Source: Owenia fusiformis
Lineage: Eukaryota > Annelida > Polychaeta > Sabellida > Oweniidae
Assembly: GCA_903813345.2 (NCBI GenBank)
Contig: CAIIXF020000003.1
Location: 28,971,248-29,035,247 of the forward strand
Length of the DNA: 64,000 bases
Direction of reading: 5' to 3'
The translations under genes and the position numbers were made by a program. Below the pieces are notes generated by a model, which saw nothing but the letters and a program-made list of their open reading frames with translations, did no database searches and was not told the origin of the DNA. Of this stretch, positions 1 through 10,276 are shown piece by piece (the stretch's first letter is position 1; each line of letters begins with the position of its first letter).

Positions 1-320
1 ATTTTCTATCTTACAGGGCAAATGGCGGGTTTAGGGATCACTAAATTTAAAGTCTATGTTCTATCTTGCAGGGCAAATGGCGGGTTTAGGCATCACTAAA
101 TTTTAAGGTCTATGTTCTATTTTGCAGGCCAAATGGCGGGTTTAGGCACCACTAAATTTTAAAGTCTATGTTCTATTTTGCAGGCCAAATGGCGGGTTTA
201 GGCATCACTAAATTTTAAAGTCTATGTTCTATCTTGCAGGGCAAATGGCGGGTTTAGGCATCACTAAATTTTAAAAGTCTATGTTTTATCTTGCAGGGCA
301 AATGGCGGGTTTAGGCATCG
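1..320 (+). repeat. Six tandem copies of a splice acceptor plus exon start
   Basis: Six head-to-tail copies with a 55-57 bp period. Each copy holds a pyrimidine-rich tract, an AG, and the same exon start (GGCAAATGGCGGGTTTAGG). The acceptor AGs end at 16, 71, 127, 183, 239 and 296. Only the last copy runs into the long open exon at 297-391. Copies 2-5 reach an in-frame TAA after ATC/ACC-ACT-AAA-TTT. Copy 1 lacks one T and reads on. Unit boundaries are seen directly; whether any upstream acceptor is used cannot be told. Confidence 0.85.
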
Positions 321-391
321 GTATGTTACTATTAGGAACATTGACCGGCACTGGTATTCTGTTTGCGTTAGTCTTCTTTCTTAGAAGATAA
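297..391 (+). CDS. Last coding exon of an upstream gene (C-terminal transmembrane tail), partial
   Basis: The gene is not recognised. After the acceptor TCTTGCAG, one frame encodes a Gln, then MAGLGIGMLLLGTLTGTG, then ILFALVFFLRR, and stops at TAA 389-391. This is about 22 hydrophobic residues followed by Arg-Arg, as expected for a single-pass membrane anchor with a very short cytoplasmic tail; it has glycine-spaced GxxxG-like pairs. Upstream exons lie outside the window. A second frame is also open for about 28 residues, so the phase is inferred from hydrophobicity, not proven. The exon is the sixth copy of the tandem acceptor repeat. Use of an upstream copy would give a short tail without the membrane segment. 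A possible polyadenylation signal AATAAA lies at 1202, but a MITE (503-1154) sits in between. Confidence 0.5.
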
Positions 392-502
392 AGACTGTTC
401 AAAGAACGCCTACATTGCGATCAATGGCTTTGACAGGAGCCATTAGACATTTGGATTGATAAAAGTATTTTCATACAGGATAGAAAAATATATCGCTGTA
501 TA

Positions 503-1154
503 CAGGGTGTCCCGAAAGTATGGGCCCCCCCTAGGCAGACATATACCAGTGTCGTCATAGTATGTGCCATATATCATTTTAAAGCCTATCCAAAGTTACA
601 TTGATTCGCCAAGGATCATAGTTCAACTCTCAAATGTGAAAAAATTACAGGCATTTCAAAATTTAGTGTTTGGTCAAAATTAAGTCCAGTTTTACACCAA
701 AACAATAGTCAATGTGTCCTCCTGGGCCATCTTAACAGCAACAATAATTTTCGGGTCGGATGGATATTGAGTTGGAAAAAAGAGAACGATGAGGGTAGAA
801 ACTCTAAGGAAACTCTTCGAAAGTCCCTTAACAGGTTTTAAGAGGGTTATAAAATTCCACATCCCTATTTGAATGGCTTCTGAGGTCATATTTGAAAATA
901 ATTGCTGCTGTTAACATGGCCAAGGGGGGACACATTGACTAGTAATGTGGTGTAAAGTTGAACTTTATTTTGACAAAACACTAACTTTTAAAATTACTGT
1001 AACTTTTTCCCATTAGGGAGTTAAACCATGATACTTGGCAAATCAATGTAACTTTGGATACGCTTTAAAATGATATATGACACATACTATGAGGACACTG
1101 GAATATGTCTGCCTAGGGGGGGGGGGGGGGGGGCCATACTTTCGGGACACCCTG
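503..1154. mobile_element. Tc1/mariner-like MITE with about 250-bp inverted repeats
   Basis: The ends are perfect inverted repeats (CAGGGTGTCCCGAAAGTATGG and its complement) flanked by TA at 501-502 and 1155-1156. Similarity between the arms continues for about 250 bp with scattered differences, so the element folds nearly completely on itself. The right arm has a G-run at about 1117-1134. Short open frames inside are not transposase-like. TA duplication and the CAGGGTG start fit Tc1/mariner-derived MITEs. Confidence 0.8.
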
Positions 1155-2175
1155 TATATGTAGCAATAATGTATCTGTATTACTGTAATTGCAGATTTTT
1201 TAATAAATTAATATTGTGTTTTATTCCACATATTCATAACCATTTTTCAAAATATTGTATGAGTGTTTGGAACAAGTGTCAGATCTAATTCATCTTGAAA
1301 GATGGTATTATTATAAATGTATAGATTAATCAAACCTTGGGCCTAATTTCTTATTTAACAGATAATCTATTTGTCTAGGATTTCATATTATCAGAAGTTA
1401 TTTTGATACTTATTCATACATGATATAATATACTTTGTACGCATGTGCTCAAACATAATCCAATTTAGTTACGAAGTGGAAAAGAAATTAACAGATTAAA
1501 CATCCTTTAAACTTTCTCTAAATGCACAAAATTAATTGTTTGATTTATTGTATACAGGTTGGGTCAAAAATCGTATATTCTTTTATTTCAATATGAAAAT
1601 GAATCAATTTCGATAAAATTTTTAACAGAGGATGCAAAAACCACTTTCAAAACTGTTCCTGAAATGAGATAAATAAATCTTCAGGGGTTCCTGAATAAGA
1701 AAGATTGAACGACACTAGAGGTCCATATGAAATTTCAGGATGATATCCGAAGCTACAATTTTCACAATTATGCCTCAAATTATGTTATCTGAGTGACAAA
1801 TTATTCAGTCTGTCAGAGAACCACATTGCATATGGTGTTCAGTATATTCTGAAATTATTTTCAGACAAAAATGAAATATTAGAATCTAGTTTGTCAATAG
1901 AATGAAACAATAGAATATCACTTGGCGGAGCTGCCGGATAAAATCGCTCAGAGCAGCACATCGCGAATATATCATCAAAGATGTTTAAAAAGGTTTTGCT
2001 CAGAATGCGATGTTATTCAACAGAACACAAAGAACTGGAATACACAAATTACTATGTCAATGCCATCACACAATACCTATGAACAGAAATATATAAATCT
2101 CTGACTATGAGAACTACTTAAATACCCAATTACCACTTCTGACAGCATTTAATAATAACAATAGCTCATAATATA
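1155..2175. other. Intergenic, no gene seen
   Basis: AT-rich sequence without a convincing coding region. TACAGGTTGGGTCAAAAATC at about 1554 resembles a Tc1/mariner end, but no partner end was found. Confidence 0.4.
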
Positions 2176-3157
2176 CAGTGTGTCTCAAAAAAATGTTACA
2201 CTTACAAAAAGTTCAATATCTTTCATGATTTTGACTTTTCCCCTAAAATATACTTAGATACCAAAAGACCAGCCTTTCTCGAATAAATCCACACCATCAG
2301 ATTCAAAATCCGTCCATGATTGGCTGCACAGGACAGATTTTATACACGCATGTGAAATCTGATTTGCGCCAACTTCTCAGTGGTTAGACATTTGGTGATC
2401 AATTCTTTTTTGGTGTGAATGCTGTGGACAGTGATATCTTGATATGATCAATGATCCAGTTGTTTCTTTCCTGGATAGAAATACAATATTTCATTGTCAA
2501 AGGTTCAATTTCGTTATGTATGATGGCAACAGGATGGTGCAAAGGCCTGTGGGAGATCATTTGGTAGAACTCTTTGAAAATCAGAAATTGAATTACCCAA
2601 TTGATTGTCCCCCACGGTCATCACACTTTACACCCTTGATTTTTGAGGGGCCTCTGAAAGCGCTTTACAGCATCACAAACTGACCTTAATGAACTTCTAC
2701 AAAAATAATTAATGGAATCAGTGTGATATTACAATGCATGTTCGCATAGGCAAGGGTACCTCAGATCCTCAGATTTGCTTTCACATTCAACATGTTGAGG
2801 TGACCACATGTTTATGTGGATAGACCCAATGACCATATGTAAGACAAATAGGAAAATTACAGAATGACTCAATTAAAGGTCAAGCTTCTGCTCAGAAGAA
2901 AGTTAAATGTTCAAAAACAGTTCTTCTTTTGTCATCTGGTCCATCCAATCACTTAGAAGTTGGCGCAAGTCAGATTTTACTATGTGACAATAAAAGCTGT
3001 CCTGTGGAGCCAGTCAAAGACATATTTTGAATCTGATGGTGTCAAATTATTCGAGAAAGATTTGTCTTTTGGTATCCAAAGTATATTTACGGGAAAAGTC
3101 AAAATTATGAAAGATATTGAACTTTTTGTAAGTGTAACATTTTTTTGAGACACTCTG
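2176..3157. mobile_element. Decayed Tc1/mariner-superfamily transposon, 982 bp
   Basis: Terminal inverted repeats begin CAGTGTGTCTCAAAAAAATG on the left and the near-exact complement on the right. Similarity runs for about 200 bp. TA dinucleotides flank both ends (2174-2175 and 3158-3159). Unlike the other TA-flanked elements here, it keeps a recognisable remnant of transposase (2444-2683). Confidence 0.8.
2444..2683 (+). pseudogene. Transposase C-terminal fragment, mariner-like, degenerate
   Basis: The translated stretch VMYDGN... VGDHLVELFENQ... DCPPRSSHFTPL... GPLKALY follows the order of the mariner-type DDE/D transposase block that usually reads QQDGAPPH, then a W(P/S)PRSPDLTPLDFFLWG-like motif and a leucine/tyrosine pair. 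The first catalytic-region motif is changed (MYDGNRM), and DLTPLDFFLWG is degraded to HFTPLIFEGP. Only about 80 residues are open against roughly 340 for an intact enzyme. It lies between the inverted repeats of the 2176-3157 element, which supports the assignment. Non-functional. Confidence 0.6.
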
Positions 3158-3757
3158 TACAATTATAATTGGTTCTCACCAATAGAATGTTTAATCATAC
3201 AGCAGTACTTATCAATTATTATAGTAATATTCTGCATACAAAAGCATCAACTCTGCTGCGTTCACATACATATACAGGGTGTTCACAATGCATTTCATTT
3301 TTTATTTTCCATGAGGAAATTTACAAAGAGGCCCATCAGACAACTGCTTGATTTCCATCCGATAAATTTGAAATAAAATTCCAAGAAAAGGGCTTTTGAC
3401 AAAAACCTAATAGGTTTTTCGCGTTCTTTTTCTTATTTCACAATTTGGCTCAATAGCAAGAAAGGGTTGCTTCAACACAAACTCTCTTCTATAAATACTA
3501 GATTGACAAAATAACTTGCCTACTGAGCAGCATGATGAGGATAAATGCACACTTTATACATATTAAAGAGCAATTCGTTTACCTTATACGTGAGTAGGTT
3601 TCTAAACTGTAATATTTACAGAGTAAGGTTAGTATCAAAGTCAAATAATGTTCCAATTGATATTTTTTTTATTTTCTGTGTATTTTAGGATTTAGTCATT
3701 GCATTGTCATTGATATTGTGTAGAATGTAGAGAGCGTGTGCATATCCATTGTTGGAT
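3158..3757. other. Intergenic with a relict transposon end
   Basis: No gene seen. TATACAGGGTGTTCACAATG at about 3270 resembles a Tc1/mariner terminus; no matching right end was found nearby. Confidence 0.35.
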
Positions 3758-4290
3758 TTACACTAGAGCCCTAAGACGTTTTGGCTAAAACGTTTTAGCG
3801 TTAAAACTTTTACAAATGTAATGTAAATCCAGATTTTCTCAAGAGCTCTCGGCTAAGTGCGCTTAGCTAAAACGTTTTAGGACCCTAGTAGCCAAGACGT
3901 CTTAGCGTTAAAACGTTTTACAAGCGAGTGTAAATCCATCGGATTTATCATAATCCTATAGCTAATTTATGCATAAAATCTTCCTGCTCTCTTTCATGCT
4001 TTTAACAATGCTGTCTTTAGGACATATTTTTGTGAAACTGATGCATTCTTTAGTACAAAGTATAGAAGCGGGAAAGGAATAGCTATATTGACTGAACCGT
4101 CCTTCAACCAGTGCTGAACTTCTTTTTTCACTTTACATGTAAACCTACATATCTCTTAGACGTTTTAGAAAAACTGGTGTAAACCCAATCATATTCCGTA
4201 AGACGTCTTGAAAAAGGTGGTGTAAACTCAACATTATTTTTCTGAAACGTTTTAGCCAAGACGTCTTGGAATGCTGCGTGTAGTGTTAAT
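3758..4290. repeat. Foldback-like repeat built on AAGACGTTTTGGCTAAAACG
   Basis: Motifs AAGACGTYTTGGC and TAAAACGTTTTAG recur about ten times in both orientations. Separate GTGTAAAYCC/GGATTTACAC motifs recur near 3757, 3829, 3930, 4140, 4181 and 4210. The left end (ACACTA...AAGACGTTTTGGCTAAAACG) and the complement of the right end (ACACTA...AAGACGTCTTGGCTAAAACG) match. This suggests a MITE with short, internally repeated inverted segments; exact ends are uncertain. Confidence 0.5.
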
Positions 4291-4859
4291 AGGGCTATTG
4301 TTATGAAGACATACAGTATTAAGGACGTCCTTACCCGACTCCTGAAAGCAATCCATTAATGGAGCAAATAACAAATGACTTATGATTTGAAAAATAGGTT
4401 ATTCGGGGTAAGTTAGAATCCAGGGACCGATCGCTCTTAATACTGATTTAGACTGCCCCTTATGATTAAAACTAATATATTGATAACATTACAAGATCTA
4501 CTATCGAGTTTTATTATAAATAATTGCTCGAAAAATAATTCTCTGGGAATAAGGCAGAAATTTCAATTTTGAACAAGAGATCGTTTCTTTTTATTTTGTT
4601 TTTTTTATTTTGTTTTTATTGTTTCCATTGTTAAATCACACTGAATGGATCAAATACAATGCACTTCAATCCGGGTCAATCATTTTAACATTTATTCTTA
4701 TGACAACCCAAGGTCTTAAAGTTTTTTAAAGAAGGAATTCGATCCTAGCATTTCCCTGACAATGAAAAATGAGATAAAAGTAATTTTGGAATGTTATATA
4801 ATGGCGAGTTTGAAATCAGCGATGAAAATAATGTTTTACCATAACTATAGTATTATATG
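4291..4859. other. Intergenic, no gene seen
   Basis: AT-rich sequence with a T-rich run at about 4586-4625. No coding or repeat structure recognised. Confidence 0.35.
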
Positions 4860-5066
4860 CACTGGCGGATCCAAGATGGGGCAAAAAATTTTGGGCACAA
4901 AAATATTTGTAGGGCCTCCAAAAATGGGCCTTTTTGGGGATAAGTTGGCCTCTATAGGTCAAATTATCAAAAATGGGCCTTAAATTTTCAAAATTTAGGC
5001 CCAATTTTTTCCGGGCTTTCCTGACTCAAAATCCCCCCCATTTGTTATCTTTTGGGTCCGCCAGTG
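4860..5066. mobile_element. hAT-like MITE, CACTGGCGGATCC ends
   Basis: Starts CACTGGCGGATCC and ends with GGGTCCGCCAGTG, an inverted pair. ATATG occurs directly on both sides (4855-4859 and 5067-5071), a possible 5-bp target duplication. The interior is rich in GGGCC/GGCCC runs and non-coding. Confidence 0.65.
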
Positions 5067-5299
5067 ATATGTATTATTCGATTCAAATCCATCTTGCTAC
5101 ATAATTGTAATACAAAATTACTTTCAGTGTCCCAACTGTTCCCTGAGCTTCCCTCTGTCGGCGTCTGTGATAAATGGTTTTGGTTTTCCTTGACTTCTTC
5201 CAACAAAAAGATCCCTACATTTTCAATCTTGTCTTATTCTTACATTACACTTTTACATTTTATGGACTATAAATAATTAGAATAATGTTACCTATGTAT

Positions 5300-6129
5300 C
5301 ACAGGCTGGTATCGAAAGATTTGTCCGCTGTGACGGAGCATGCTATTTTTCATAAAAACACTAAGAATGCTTCACGATTTATTTTTTAACTCATATGTTT
5401 CGTTATATCAAAGATAATTACTTACTCCATGCAATGGATATATCATTTGCGTGTAACCTTCACTTCTGTTTGAAGTCCATTAACGCTAGGAGTAAAATCT
5501 ATTGAAAACGGCGCCAGAGTATCAAACTCTCAAATGTACCATTTCTTTTTTAACTTTTTAATGGCATGATATAGTGACACGATAATATTAACATATGTTT
5601 TCAGCATAACTCTGAATGTATTAATGAGATATTAATGCATTTGGTCTTTTTAATTTAAAAAAAATAATAATATTAATATTTTTTGTCCGCTGTGACGGAG
5701 CATTTTCACAGTTCACATTTGCAACTGCTCCGTCACAGCGGACAAAAAAATTAAACATTATTTTTTATAAAAGAATTAAAAAGACCAAATACATCAACAT
5801 CTCATTTATACCTTCATAGTTATGCTGAAACCATGTGTAAATATTATCGTGTCACTATATCGTGCCATTAGAAAGTTAAACAGGAAATGGTACATTTTGA
5901 AGTATGATACTCCGGCGCCATTTTCAATAGCTTTTCTTCCCAGCGTAATTGGACTTCAAACAGAAGTGACAGTTACCCGCAAATGATATATCCATTGCAT
6001 GGAGTGAGTAATTTTGTATGGTATAACGAAACATATGAGTTAAAAAATAAATCGCGAAGCGTTCTTAGTGTTTTTATGAAAAATAGCATGCTCCGTCACA
6101 GCGGACAAATATTTCGATACCAGCCTGTG
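5300..6129. repeat. 830-bp palindrome (foldback element) with four copies of a TTTGTCCGCTGTGACGGAGC motif
   Basis: Two arms of about 400 bp (5300-5702 and 5726-6129) are inverted copies, separated by about 23 bp. The motif occurs at 5320-5340 (+), 5682-5702 (+), 5726-5746 (-) and 6089-6109 (-), so each arm is itself bounded by direct copies. Outer ends CACAGGCTGGTATCGAAA match exactly in inverted form, and TGTAT flanks both sides (5295-5299, 6130-6134), a likely 5-bp target duplication. No coding capacity. Confidence 0.85.
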
Positions 6130-6504
6130 TGTATGACGAGTCTGTAAACAAACATTAATCATTTTCATATTCTCAATTTATAAAGGTTGTTTACCATCTA
6201 AATCATAACATAATGTTGCTTGCAAAGTTTATACTCGTAAACATGTTTTGGTATACAAACGTACATGAATCTCTCGAATGCATGTAAAAATAGATACAAT
6301 AGAATACAACCTAAAGGACGAAGCATTGTTCAACCTTTTTACCATATATTCCCTGTGTACTTTAAAAACTAACATGTTTATAAGTTATAATGCACTTTTG
6401 CAGTTCAATTCATTTAACAGAGTTCAATTTGGTTCATTTGCCATTTTAAAACATAGATGGCTATTCATTTAATGGATTTTGAAAAAAGGATATCATGTTT
6501 TTAA

Positions 6505-6677
6505 GCCGGTGTAAAAGGGTAGGAGGTCCTATTAATTTATGGTCCTACTCTCTTTTGATTTATATGTTGACCTCTTTGTGCTCTTTCCCTTATTATCTTA
6601 TACACAATCAGGGCCAGAAAGGGCCTTTAAAAGGTGGGACCATAATCCCTGGGGGACCATAATTTCTTTCACACCTG
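6505..6677. mobile_element. Possible TTAA-flanked MITE
   Basis: CCGGTGTAAAAGG at the left and CTTTCACACCTG at the right are imperfect inverted repeats. TTAA lies immediately outside each end (6501-6504, 6678-6681). Inner segments GGTCC/GGACC also pair. Short and imperfect, so moderate confidence only. Confidence 0.4.
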
Positions 6678-6776
6678 TTAATAATTTATATTAAAGAATT
6701 AAATTGTCGATCCTGTATACAGAATCAACAAAAAGTGAGTGCAAATATTAAATCTCAGTACTATTTTTATTGTAAC

Positions 6777-7314
6777 TTTACGGTGAATTTCATATACGAA
6801 TAAATCTCTATTTTCAATAAATCTCCCCTTCCACTCCCTCCCATAGTAAATCTGGTGAAACAAACAATTGTACCAACAAAATATTTTCAATTCATAAAAA
6901 TGGATTCTTTTTCAGACGCATTCCCTGCATTGGATTGTAACAGAAATACTCATACTCTACAGTGTTAATGAACTTCATCCATTTATTCGGAATCCATAAA
7001 TATACCTAGCATCCGTTAAGTTTTATCGCTGCACAAACTGCATAATTTACGGTGAATTTCATATACGAATAAATCTCTATTTTCAATAAATCTCCCCTTC
7101 CACTCCCTCCCATAGTAAATCTGGTGAAACAAACAATTGTACCAACAAAATATTTTCAATTCATAAAAATGGATTCTTTTTCAGACGCATTCCCTGCATT
7201 GGATTGTAACAGAAATACTCATACTCTACAGTGTTAATGAACTTCATCCATTTATTCGGAATCCATAAATATACCTAGCATCCGTTAAGTTTTATCGCTG
7301 CACAAACTGCATAA
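6777..7314. repeat. Perfect tandem duplication, 2 x 269 bp
   Basis: Positions 6777-7045 and 7046-7314 appear identical base for base, starting TTTACGGTGAATTTCATATA and ending CACAAACTGCATAA. No open reading frame of note. Such identity means a very recent duplication or an assembly artefact. Confidence 0.85.
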
Positions 7315-7372
7315 AGTAAAGGATATGAAGTACATCCTATGCATCTCCTGTTACTTATCTTATTTAGACATA

Positions 7373-7563
7373 CAGTGAAACCTGTGTATGTGGAGTAGGT
7401 TGCGTAACTCAAGATACTGTTCCTCTTGGGAGGCGTACAACTAAAAAAGTTTATCTTACACGATTATTTCATGAATAGGAAAATGTATCAGAAAAAAAAG
7501 TGTTTCACCTATGGAGCAGGAGGTGTTCACTTACAGAAGTGTTCAAATGAACGGGTTTTACTG
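7373..7563. mobile_element. MITE of the CAGTRAAACCTG family, copy 1
   Basis: Starts CAGTGAAACCTG after TA and ends CGGGTTTTACTG. Internal phrases such as AGGAGGTGTTCAC recur in the copies at 31292-31529 and near 38330-38691. The family therefore has inverted ends and, where both flanks are clean, TA duplications. Confidence 0.6.
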
Positions 7564-7837
7564 AACATAATATTACTTACAAATGCGGTTTTAAACAGAT
7601 ACAATAGGTTAAAAGTCATAATCCGAGGAAATGCTACTAAACAGTTCATTTCAATACATAGCATAAGGTTAACTGAGGTCTAAATCGTTTGTCCTTAATT
7701 CACGAGTTCTGAATATACCAGTGCTGAACTGCTAGCGCTTGTCTTAAGTGAACACTACAAGGGGGGGGGGGATGAAAGTGTTCACATTGAGAGGTCATCA
7801 CATTAGAGTTTTCATAAGTCAATGGGATATCTAGCAA

Positions 7838-7960
7838 GGCATTAACATGCAAAATGCCACCACCTGCCATTTGTTACAGACGCCGAACGCCAGACGCTGA
7901 ACACCGTCTACAAAAAGTTGGAGGCTATAACAAGACGTCACCACTTGTGGTGGTGACATA
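7838..7960 (+). repeat. Dispersed short repeat, copy 1 (ATTAACATGCAAAATG family)
   Basis: Shares ATTAACATGCAAAATGYCACC, CTGCCATTTGTTACAG, AAAGTTGG and the ending GTCACCACTTSTGGTGG with 8441-8577. A third, inverted copy is at 34307-34427. The ends contain short complementary segments (CCACC/GGTGG), so a MITE is possible; no clear target duplication. Confidence 0.6.
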
Positions 7961-8440
7961 AAAATGGAACTGAAGTGTTCCCTGCCTTTATTGTAGTGTT
8001 CAATTTGAGATGTCCACAAACAGAGGTTTCTCTTATACTATAGATTTGTTTACCTCTTATCATTGACCTTAAATTTAGCATGTCCACAAGATTTATCACA
8101 CAATGACAATGTAAAGATATACTTTATCATTGAAGTTTTAATAATTGAAAGTTCATTCATTGATTAATGTGTATCTATTTGTGTAAATGTGTTAATCTGA
8201 AATACTGTAACAGCAGTAACTGTATGAATACATATTGCCTTCAATCTCTGTGAATCTCAATTTGATTCCTTGATGTACATGGACATTATAGCATTTGGAT
8301 CAGTATTTATTTGAACGACTCTCATAGACTGTACATGTATAAATAAAAAATAATCTTAATTATTTTCATTTGTAGCTCTATTGAACGACTCTCATATACA
8401 TGTATACCCTTATAGTACAAAATGATTGTATTTATCAACG

Positions 8441-8577
8441 AGACATTAACATGCAAAATGTCACCACCTGCCATTTGTTACAGGTGCCAAACTCTTAACA
8501 TCAACCGTCAAACAACATCCACAAAAAAAAGTTGGGAGACTATAACAATATGTCACCACTTCTGGTGGAGCCATAAC
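8441..8577 (+). repeat. Dispersed short repeat, copy 2
   Basis: Second copy of the family at 7838-7960, diverged by several substitutions and small indels. Upstream (8300-8400) is a local duplication of TTGAACGACTCTCATA and AATCTTAATTAYYTTCATTT, also seen near 8710. Confidence 0.6.
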
Positions 8578-8797
8578 AATATTGTACATGTATCATGTTT
8601 ATCTGTGTTTAAAAACAAACAAATTATTTGAGAAACAATAATTTTTATTTATTTATGTTGTATATCATTTTCATATATAACTTAAACCCTGGAGTCAAGC
8701 ATATAGAAAAAAATCTTAATTACCTTCATTTGTAGCTTGATTCAATGGTTTTGAACAATGCAATGGAATACAAAGCATGGAACAACTTAGACATGTT

Positions 8798-8966
8798 CAG
8801 GGGTTTCACTAGAATTTCTCACAATATGCCAAATAAATGAAATCAACAGGCAAAATTAATGGAAATCATAAACACATGGAAAAGTTGAAAAGTCCCTAAA
8901 AACAGCAGGCAATTTTGTGAAAACAACTGGTGAGTCACCTGTTGCCTACTGCTTATGAAACCCCTG
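8798..8966. mobile_element. MITE with CAGGGGTTTCA ends
   Basis: CAGGGGTTTCA at the left and TGAAACCCCTG at the right are perfect inverted repeats. CATGTT is repeated directly outside both ends (8792-8797 and 8967-8972), consistent with a hAT-like target duplication. A relict of the same family, with AAAACAACTGG and GAAACTCCTG, lies at about 33836-33943 inside a BOP1 intron. Confidence 0.7.
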
Positions 8967-9787
8967 CATGTTATTAACATAACTCATATGAAAATACTTG
9001 ATGATAATACCATTCATGTAATGATTTATATTCAGTAAAGATAAGTAGACTAATTTACAGCATACTGTATTATAATTATTTGAACATCTCTTTTCCCTTT
9101 CTATGTAATTGGATATACTTTAATTGATGATTTGATTTGATCAATACACCAATAAAAAGTATTAAAAAGTCAGTCTATTTTCATTCATTCAGTCAATTTT
9201 CATTTCAATATAAACTTTTGGCAATACCACAACTAGAAAATTCTGGATGTTAAAGATATAATTTGGCAAATTTTTACAATTTACAATTTTATTGAGATCT
9301 GAAAATTATGGTCACTTCCAGTATGTATTAAAAATATACAGCTGTTAAAATCATATCCATGAATCAATGGTTTAAGAACATGAGTATTAAGCAAGTTTTG
9401 CATCAAACCTCTCCCCTTCATAATTTTTTGTCTCTGACACAAAATAGGATCATAAAAAAGGTGTAGAAAGGGGAAGGGCGAAGAGATTAGATGCACTACC
9501 TCTGTTTTCCAAAATAAGCAAATAAGCATAAGGTGTCAGCAATCAGTGATTTGAAGTAAAAATAGGTCACATTCATAGCTTAACATAAACAAATTAAATA
9601 ATACACATATACATGTACAGATGTACACATAGATATAATATAGACATAGACCATCATGCTCAATGTGAGCACTACTATGAATGTATCATGTACATAACAA
9701 CAGTTTTCAAACTGAACAGAGTCGTTCATTGAATAAAGGTGGATAAAAACTAAATATTTCACTTGGCCCTCGATGAACAGAATAAGT
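8967..9787. other. Intergenic, no gene seen
   Basis: AT-rich unique sequence. Short open frames on the minus strand show no recognisable domain or codon bias. Confidence 0.35.
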
Positions 9788-9930
9788 TTTCTCAATGAAC
9801 ATAATTCGTAAACATGATCAATTTTCTCAATTTACATGATAGGTGTTCTCAATGAATATAATTGGTGTTCTCAATGAACATGATCGGTGTTCTAAATGAA
9901 CATGATTGGTGTTCTCAATGAATATAATAA
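9788..9930. repeat. 22-bp satellite, first block
   Basis: Tandem units of GGTGTTCTCAATGAACATGA plus two bases (TC or TT). The first two units are diverged. The array is broken at 9931 by a MITE and resumes at 10277. Confidence 0.85.
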
Positions 9931-10276
9931 CCCAGATGCGAGTAGAAATAATCTTGATTTACGTCATTCAAAATTCAAAAAAAAATTAATTTTCTTTGAA
10001 AATGTGACTTCTAGCTCGGGGAGATTCCCCATAGACCCCATGCAATAAAATCACAAAAAATGAAATATCTTTTCTTTTAGTGGACAGATAATATTTTGCT
10101 TTACTGGACATATTTTCATTAGTATAAGTATCAGACACATAAGGGTTATATGAAAATTGAGCCACTTAAATTGATAATATTCAAGTTTAAGGGAACTTTC
10201 TTATATACCTGCCATGTTAATTGACCCGAATCAGCCACCTTGTGGTGAAACTGGTAACTACTTACTCGCATTTGGG
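9931..10276. mobile_element. 346-bp MITE inserted in the 22-bp satellite (TAA target)
   Basis: Ends CCCAGATGCGAGTA and TACTCGCATTTGGG are inverted repeats with one mismatch. TAA flanks both sides (9928-9930, 10277-10279), as in PIF/Harbinger-type elements. Satellite lies directly on both sides, so the insertion site is unambiguous. No coding capacity. Confidence 0.75.

Noticed and set aside
692-889. Minus-strand open frame of 65 codons
   Set aside because: Lies inside the foldback MITE at 503-1154 and does not resemble a transposase.
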